Shown here: piece after piece, positions 15,178-18,712 of the stretch
How positions within the stretch are numbered: position 1 is the first letter of the stretch
Layout: every line of letters starts with the position of its first letter
Origin: CAYNTC01 sp964432925
GTDB lineage: Bacteria > Planctomycetota > Phycisphaerae > Sedimentisphaerales > Anaerobacaceae
Direction: 5' to 3'
DNA: 18,712 nt
NCBI GenBank assembly: GCA_964432925.1
Contig: CAYSPM010000040.1
Coordinates: 1 to 18,712 of the forward strand
The notes under the pieces: model-generated
The model's database searches: none
What the model saw: only the letters and a program-made list of their open reading frames with translations
Told to the model about the DNA's origin: nothing
Translations under genes and position numbers: made by a program

Positions 15178-15215
15178 AAAGCTAGCAAAGATAATGCAAA
15201 GCATGTGTCGGCGTA

Positions 15216-15250
15216 AGACTCAAGACTCAAAACTAGGGACTTAAAACTAA
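15216..15250. repeat. Heptamer array E directly before nifU
   Basis: Five in-register 7-mers, AGACTCA, AGACTCA, AAACTAG, GGACTTA and AAACTAA, end two bases before the nifU ATG. The consensus is RRACTYA. The only purine-rich ribosome-site candidate for nifU (AGGGAC) is formed across units three and four. Confidence 0.7.
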
Positions 15251-15252
15251 CA

Positions 15253-16134
15253 ATGTGGGATTACACAGACAAGCTGAAAGATCATTTTTTCAACCCACGA
15301 AATGTCGGTGAAATTAAAAATCCCGACGGCGTGGGAGAAGTAGGTTCTCTCGCCTGTGGCGACGCTTTAAAGCTTACCTTTGAACTGGATGAGAATGGAA
15401 GAATCAAGGATGCGAAGTTTAAGACCTTTGGCTGTGCAAGTGCGATAGCAACATCGTCGGTCTTAACCGAAATGATAAAAGGTAAAATGCTGGACGAAGC
15501 TGCAAAAATAACAAACAAGGATATCGCGGACTATCTGGGCGGCCTGCCTGAACAAAAGATGCACTGCTCGGTCATGGGCAGAGAAGCCTTGGAAGCGGCT
15601 GTTGAAAACTATCGCACAGGCGGTAAGAAAAAACATGAACTCGAAGGCAATATTGTGTGCACCTGTTTTGGTGTCACCGACAAAGAAATCGAGCGAGTCA
15701 TACGTGAGAATAACTTGACTACTGTTGAAGAAGTCACAAACTACTGCAAAGCTGGTGGTGGCTGCGGCGGATGTAAAGGCGAAATCGAGAAGATCATAGA
15801 AACAATACAGGGCGACAGAGTAAAGCAGCCGATACATCCATCACCTCGAAAATCGACGAAGCTTACGAATATCCAGAAGATACAGCTAATCCAGCAGACA
15901 ATAAATGAGCAGATAAGACCTGCCTTACGAGCCGATGGCGGCAATATTGAATTGATCGATGTCGATGGCAACAAGGTCATTGTCGCTTTTAGAGGAATGT
16001 GTGCTCAGTGTCAACTTGCCGAATTTACATTGAAAGATGTAGTTGAAGCTAAGCTGAGGGAGTTTGTCTCCCAGGATCTTTACGTCGAGGAGGACAAGGA
16101 CTCAGCCCAGCAGCCCCATAATCACAGAGGATAG
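15253..16134 (+). CDS. nifU: Three-domain Fe-S scaffold NifU
   Basis: The 293-residue scaffold has all three domains of full-length NifU. The IscU-like domain (1-125) carries C35 with D37 in ACGD, C61 and C105. The BFD-like [2Fe-2S] domain (about 132-182) has C136-T-C138 and C171-G-G-C174, almost the same numbering as Azotobacter NifU (137, 139, 172, 175). The Nfu domain (about 205-280) has C250-A-Q-C253. It assembles clusters from sulfur supplied by NifS and passes them to clients such as NadA. A Lys/Pro/Ser linker lies at about 190-205. nifS starts three bases after its stop. No nitrogenase gene is in the window; in many anaerobes NifU/NifS is the general system. The start has no strong Shine-Dalgarno and is preceded by a heptamer array. 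Confidence 0.96.
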   Translation: MWDYTDKLKDHFFNPRNVGEIKNPDGVGEVGSLACGDALKLTFELDENGRIKDAKFKTFGCASAIATSSVLTEMIKGKMLDEAAKITNKDIADYLGGLPEQKMHCSVMGREALEAAVENYRTGGKKKHELEGNIVCTCFGVTDKEIERVIRENNLTTVEEVTNYCKAGGGCGGCKGEIEKIIETIQGDRVKQPIHPSPRKSTKLTNIQKIQLIQQTINEQIRPALRADGGNIELIDVDGNKVIVAFRGMCAQCQLAEFTLKDVVEAKLREFVSQDLYVEEDKDSAQQPHNHRG

Positions 16135-16137
16135 TTA

Positions 16138-17295
16138 ATGAAGACGGTATACTTCGATAACAATGCTACGACGAAGGTAGCTGAAGAAGTGCTGGCAGAG
16201 ATGGAGCCATACTTCTGTCAGTTTTACGGCAATCCTTCGAGTATGCACACGTTCGGGGGACAGATTGGCACGAAGATTCGTCAGGCACGCGAACAAGTCG
16301 CTGAGCTGCTTGGCTGCGACCCGAGCGAGATCGTATTTACCAGCGGGGGTACCGAAAGTGACAATGCTGCAATAAATGGGACACTTGCGGCTGTGCCGAA
16401 TAAGCGTAAGGTGATTACGACAAGGATCGAGCACCAGGCTGTGCTGGCAGTCTGTCGCGAGCTGGAGAATCATGGTTATGTCGTTGTCGAATTGGCAGTG
16501 GACAAAGATGGCCAGCTTGACCTGAATGAGCTACAAGAGAATATCGATGACGATACCGCTTTGGTTACAATCATGTACGCCAACAATGAAACAGGCGTCA
16601 TTTTTCCGATTGATAAGATTGCTGAGATAGTCACAAGCAGGGGGGTCGTATTCCACATGGACGCTGTCCAGGCGGTCGGCAAGATTCCACTTAATCTCTC
16701 AAAATGTCATATCGATTTTCTTAGCCTATCCGGCCACAAGTTGCACGGGCCTAAGGGGGTAGGCGTGCTCTATGTTCGCAAAGGGACTCGCCTATCACCT
16801 TTTATGTTAGGCGGTCATCAGGAGGGCGGCCGGCGTGCTGGCACCGAAAATGTCCCTGCCATCATCGGCCTCGGTAAAGCATGTGAATTGGCTGCTAAGA
16901 GTATCAAAGAGGAAAATGACAAAATTAAGCAACTGCGTGACAAGCTCGAAGATGCAATCCTAAAGAGGTGCCCAGATGCCCGGCTTAATGGCGACAAACA
17001 CAATCGCCTGCCGAATACCGCCAACATTAGCTTTGAGTACATTGAAGGCGAAGCGATTCTACTTATGCTGGATAAGTTCGGCATCTGCGCCAGTAGCGGC
17101 TCAGCCTGTACATCCGGTTCATTGGAACCTTCTCATGTGTTGCGTGCGATGGGCGTGCCGTTTACCGCCGCCCACGGTTCAATCCGCTTTAGCCTAAGCC
17201 GATACAACACAGAAGAGGAAGTTGACTACACCCTTGAGAAACTCCCTTCAATCGTCAACCGCCTCCGCGAGCTCTCACCGTTCGTGGCAAAGTAA
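16138..17295 (+). CDS. nifS: Cysteine desulfurase NifS-type
   Basis: This 385-residue PLP enzyme converts cysteine to alanine and leaves a persulfide for NifU. It has the class-V N-terminus VYFDNNATTKV (4-14), TSGGTESDN (68-76), the PLP histidine in RIEHQAV (96-102), D175 in HMDAVQ, the Schiff-base lysine K201 in LSGHKLHGPKG, GGHQEGGRRAGTEN (225-238) and the catalytic C324 in SSGSACTSGSLEPSHVL. These numbers are within one residue of Azotobacter NifS (K202, C325), and the short active-site loop is the NifS/IscS type rather than SufS. Only three bases separate it from nifU, so the two are co-translated. A short inverted repeat CGTTCG/CGAACG (17279-17302) spans its stop but has no T-tract. Confidence 0.96.
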   Translation: MKTVYFDNNATTKVAEEVLAEMEPYFCQFYGNPSSMHTFGGQIGTKIRQAREQVAELLGCDPSEIVFTSGGTESDNAAINGTLAAVPNKRKVITTRIEHQAVLAVCRELENHGYVVVELAVDKDGQLDLNELQENIDDDTALVTIMYANNETGVIFPIDKIAEIVTSRGVVFHMDAVQAVGKIPLNLSKCHIDFLSLSGHKLHGPKGVGVLYVRKGTRLSPFMLGGHQEGGRRAGTENVPAIIGLGKACELAAKSIKEENDKIKQLRDKLEDAILKRCPDARLNGDKHNRLPNTANISFEYIEGEAILLMLDKFGICASSGSACTSGSLEPSHVLRAMGVPFTAAHGSIRFSLSRYNTEEEVDYTLEKLPSIVNRLRELSPFVAK

Positions 17296-17382
17296 TCGAA
17301 CGATTCACGCTCGAATGGAAATTTGGTTCATTACTTGCCGTCACATTGAATTCTATCTTCAGGTATTGTGAGTAAATAATGA

Positions 17383-17433
17383 TTGACGTGTGAGGCCAAA
17401 AGCGTTATGATTCTTTTTTATCCGTGGCGGATA
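17383..17433 (+). promoter_or_regulatory. Sigma70 promoter plus start-site dyad for the BamE-like lipoprotein
   Basis: TTGACG (17383-17388), a 17-base spacer and TATGAT (17406-17411) form a good promoter. A perfect dyad TATCCG-TGG-CGGATA (17419-17433) lies at the predicted start site and could be an operator or a 5' mRNA hairpin. A second TATAAT at 17451-17456 lacks a -35. Confidence 0.6.
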
Positions 17434-17512
17434 GGGCGTTTCTCCGCGTCTATAATAGCTGAGTTAGTTTTAGTCAAAGTGTAAAGAAACACAGTTTGAG
17501 GAGTTATATAAG

Positions 17513-17902
17513 ATGAGTCAAAAGAGCAATCGAAGCAGTGTGGCAAGAATCAAAATTGTTATTTTGTATTTGGTGATATTGTTGATAGTTGGAGGGTGCA
17601 TTTCAGGCAGAACCGATGTGACGTATGGCACTAACGGACCTGCTGTGAGCTCTCGTACTCTCAAAATGGTGAAAATCGGTGAAACAAGCAGGGAGTGGCT
17701 GTACGGCACGTTGGGCGATCCGACCAGCGAAAGCAGAACCCCGGATGGAACCGAAATAATGAGATATGAATACAACAAAAAGGTCGACAGCAGCTTTGAG
17801 ATAAATCCGTTCCTGGATTTGGGCGACAAGAAGGAAGTGCGTACGGTCTACTACTTTGAGCTCAAAGATGGAGTCGTAACGCGCTTCTGGAAGGAAAGAT
17901 AG
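17513..17902 (+). CDS. BamE/SmpA-like small lipoprotein
   Basis: This 129-residue protein has a basic start (MSQKSNRSSVARIK), a hydrophobic segment and the lipobox IVGGC with lipidated C29. The mature part resembles the SmpA/OmlA (BamE) fold: the helix with LKMVKIGETSREWLYGTLGDP (about 50-70), where 'G-x-T-x-x-x-V/L-x-x-x-LGxP' is the family's hallmark, then antiparallel strands ending YYFELKDGVVTRFWKE. BamE anchors the outer-membrane assembly complex, but many lipoproteins of this fold have other jobs, so the role is open. GAGGAG (17498-17503) lies nine bases before the ATG. It has its own promoter and converges with the following gene. Confidence 0.75.
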   Translation: MSQKSNRSSVARIKIVILYLVILLIVGGCISGRTDVTYGTNGPAVSSRTLKMVKIGETSREWLYGTLGDPTSESRTPDGTEIMRYEYNKKVDSSFEINPFLDLGDKKEVRTVYYFELKDGVVTRFWKER

Positions 17903-18024
17903 CCTGGTGTAGTGTGCGTTGCTTGGAGCGCTGCCGAAGGGTGGCCGGTATAGAAAAGAAAATCAGCATTCACTGATCGGCTAATTTAGCTGGGGAGCTA
18001 TTATTGGGAAGCCGCCTTGCGGAG

Positions 18025-18630
18025 TTAAGGTATCCTCAAGAGCACGGGAAGATATCCTGACTGTTGGAGATGTTTGACCAGAAGCAGAAGAATGAATATC
18101 CACATGAACCACACGGCATCGCCGGAGCGTCGCACAAATTCAGCGGTTTTAACTTGATAGTGTTCTGGTTCCTTGTATAGAGACAGCTTTGGTATAAAGG
18201 CAGGGACCGACTTCACATATTCAAGATAGTCTTGCCCGAATGTTGCCACCAACTTTCCTTCTTCGGCGCGCATGATAAAAGGATAGTAAAGGCAGTAGAA
18301 CAGGATTATGAGCACCAGCACAAGAACATTCTCGGAGGCCAAACCTATTCCCACGGCACCCATGAGGCTAAAGAGGTACAGAGGATGGCGAACCATTGAG
18401 TAAGGTCCCACTGTAACAAGTTCACGTCTTTTATTGCCCGCCAGGTACATCAAAGCCCATAACCTGCCGAGGCTGGCTGCTATGAGAAGAAGTAGCCCAG
18501 AGAGTTCGAAAAGCAGACCTATAGTGCTGTCCTGAAGGAAGGAATGGCTTGTGAAAAAAATAAGAAAGAGTATTATCAGGCCGAAGAGTCGTGATATTAT
18601 TATACGTGATTTGGTGATACTAAAAATCAT
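18025..18630 (-). CDS. ICMT/PEMT-family membrane methyltransferase
   Basis: The 201-residue integral membrane protein has helices at about 12-30, 37-62, 84-117 and 172-190. The SAM-binding signature of the isoprenylcysteine carboxyl methyltransferase / phospholipid methyltransferase superfamily is clear: GPYSMVRHPLY (75-85), the paired glutamates E123-E124, FGQDYLEYVKSVPAFIP (131-147). Bacterial members are mostly uncharacterised; some methylate lipids, others quinone- or NnrU-like substrates, so the substrate cannot be given. AAGGAAAG lies five bases before the ATG on the minus strand. The final helix after residue 170 is an addition beyond the core signature. A small CCGC-CTT-GCGG hairpin (18012-18022) lies just past its stop, without a T-run. 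Confidence 0.82.
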   Translation of the reverse strand: MIFSITKSRIIISRLFGLIILFLIFFTSHSFLQDSTIGLLFELSGLLLLIAASLGRLWALMYLAGNKRRELVTVGPYSMVRHPLYLFSLMGAVGIGLASENVLVLVLIILFYCLYYPFIMRAEEGKLVATFGQDYLEYVKSVPAFIPKLSLYKEPEHYQVKTAEFVRRSGDAVWFMWIFILLLLVKHLQQSGYLPVLLRIP

Positions 18631-18659
18631 ACAGCTTTCCTTGTGGCTGCGTTAATTAT

Positions 18660-18712
18660 TGCCGGAGGTGGGAATCGAACCCACACCCGGGGTGAACCGG
18701 ACGGGATTTTGA
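18660..18712 (-). tRNA. tRNA-Leu (anticodon CAA), 3' part, cut by the window edge
   Basis: Read on the minus strand, the last 53 bases give part of the anticodon loop (TCAAAA, anticodon CAA) and the 3' half of the stem (TCCCG). A long variable arm CCGG...CCGG follows, then the T arm GTGGG-TTCGATT-CCCAC and the acceptor strand CTCCGGC with discriminator A. The long variable arm and A73 identify tRNA-Leu. CCA is not encoded, as with the tRNA-Gln at the other end. Confidence 0.88.

Noticed and set aside
15253..17295. Nitrogen-fixation locus
   Set aside because: nifU and nifS alone, beside cysteine and NAD genes and with no nitrogenase genes, fit general Fe-S assembly better.
17279..17302. Intrinsic terminator after nifS
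   Set aside because: The 6-bp stem CGTTCG/CGAACG has a 12-base loop and no following T-run.

Overview
The window is about 18.7 kb of a bacterial chromosome with medium G+C and two membranes: it encodes a TolC-type outer-membrane lipoprotein, an RND/MacA-type adaptor and a BamE-like lipoprotein. Many genes lack a clear Shine-Dalgarno. The long glycosyltransferase fusion, the CysK/CysE/NifU/NifS gene order, the heptamer-rich spacers and a Cys-rich serine acetyltransferase remind me of anaerobic Planctomycetota (Phycisphaerae/Sedimentisphaerales-like). That assignment is an impression from protein style and is not proven.

Layout. (1) Positions 6-992: tRNA-Gln(CUG), a small zinc-ribbon protein, then what looks like a complete fluoride riboswitch with a mutually exclusive intrinsic terminator. 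It drives a 52-codon ORF that begins like the fluoride channel CrcB and after about 15 residues changes into an unrelated Cys-containing tail. A structured non-coding stretch follows. (2) 993-6742, minus strand: a tightly overlapping four-gene tripartite efflux operon (outer-membrane factor, periplasmic adaptor, MacB-type ATPase, MacB-type permease). (3) 6743-7737: nearly 1 kb without genes, carrying several arrays of 7-bp repeats of different sequence; the last array runs into the 3' end of the next gene. (4) 7738-10065, minus: a 775-aa glycosyltransferase fused to a second, all-helical carbohydrate-type domain, with a good sigma70 promoter containing a perfect 15-bp dyad. (5) 10267-17295, plus: an Rrf2-family regulator with an IscR-like cysteine triad, followed by cysK, cysE, nadA, metY, nifU and nifS. 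This is a coherent sulfur-assimilation, Fe-S assembly and Fe-S client (NadA) locus. It is interrupted only by a nested palindromic element and a heptamer array between metY and nifU. (6) 17383-18712: a BamE-like lipoprotein with its own promoter, a convergent ICMT/PEMT-family membrane methyltransferase, and the 3' part of tRNA-Leu(CAA).

How the genes fit together. CysE and CysK make cysteine from serine, acetyl-CoA and sulfide. MetY uses sulfide with O-acetylhomoserine. NifS takes sulfur from cysteine for assembly of clusters on NifU, and NadA needs a [4Fe-4S] cluster. An Rrf2 regulator with three suitably spaced cysteines at the head of the run could sense Fe-S or cysteine status. The most unusual elements are the riboswitch that has apparently lost its channel gene, and the recurring 7-bp-period arrays.
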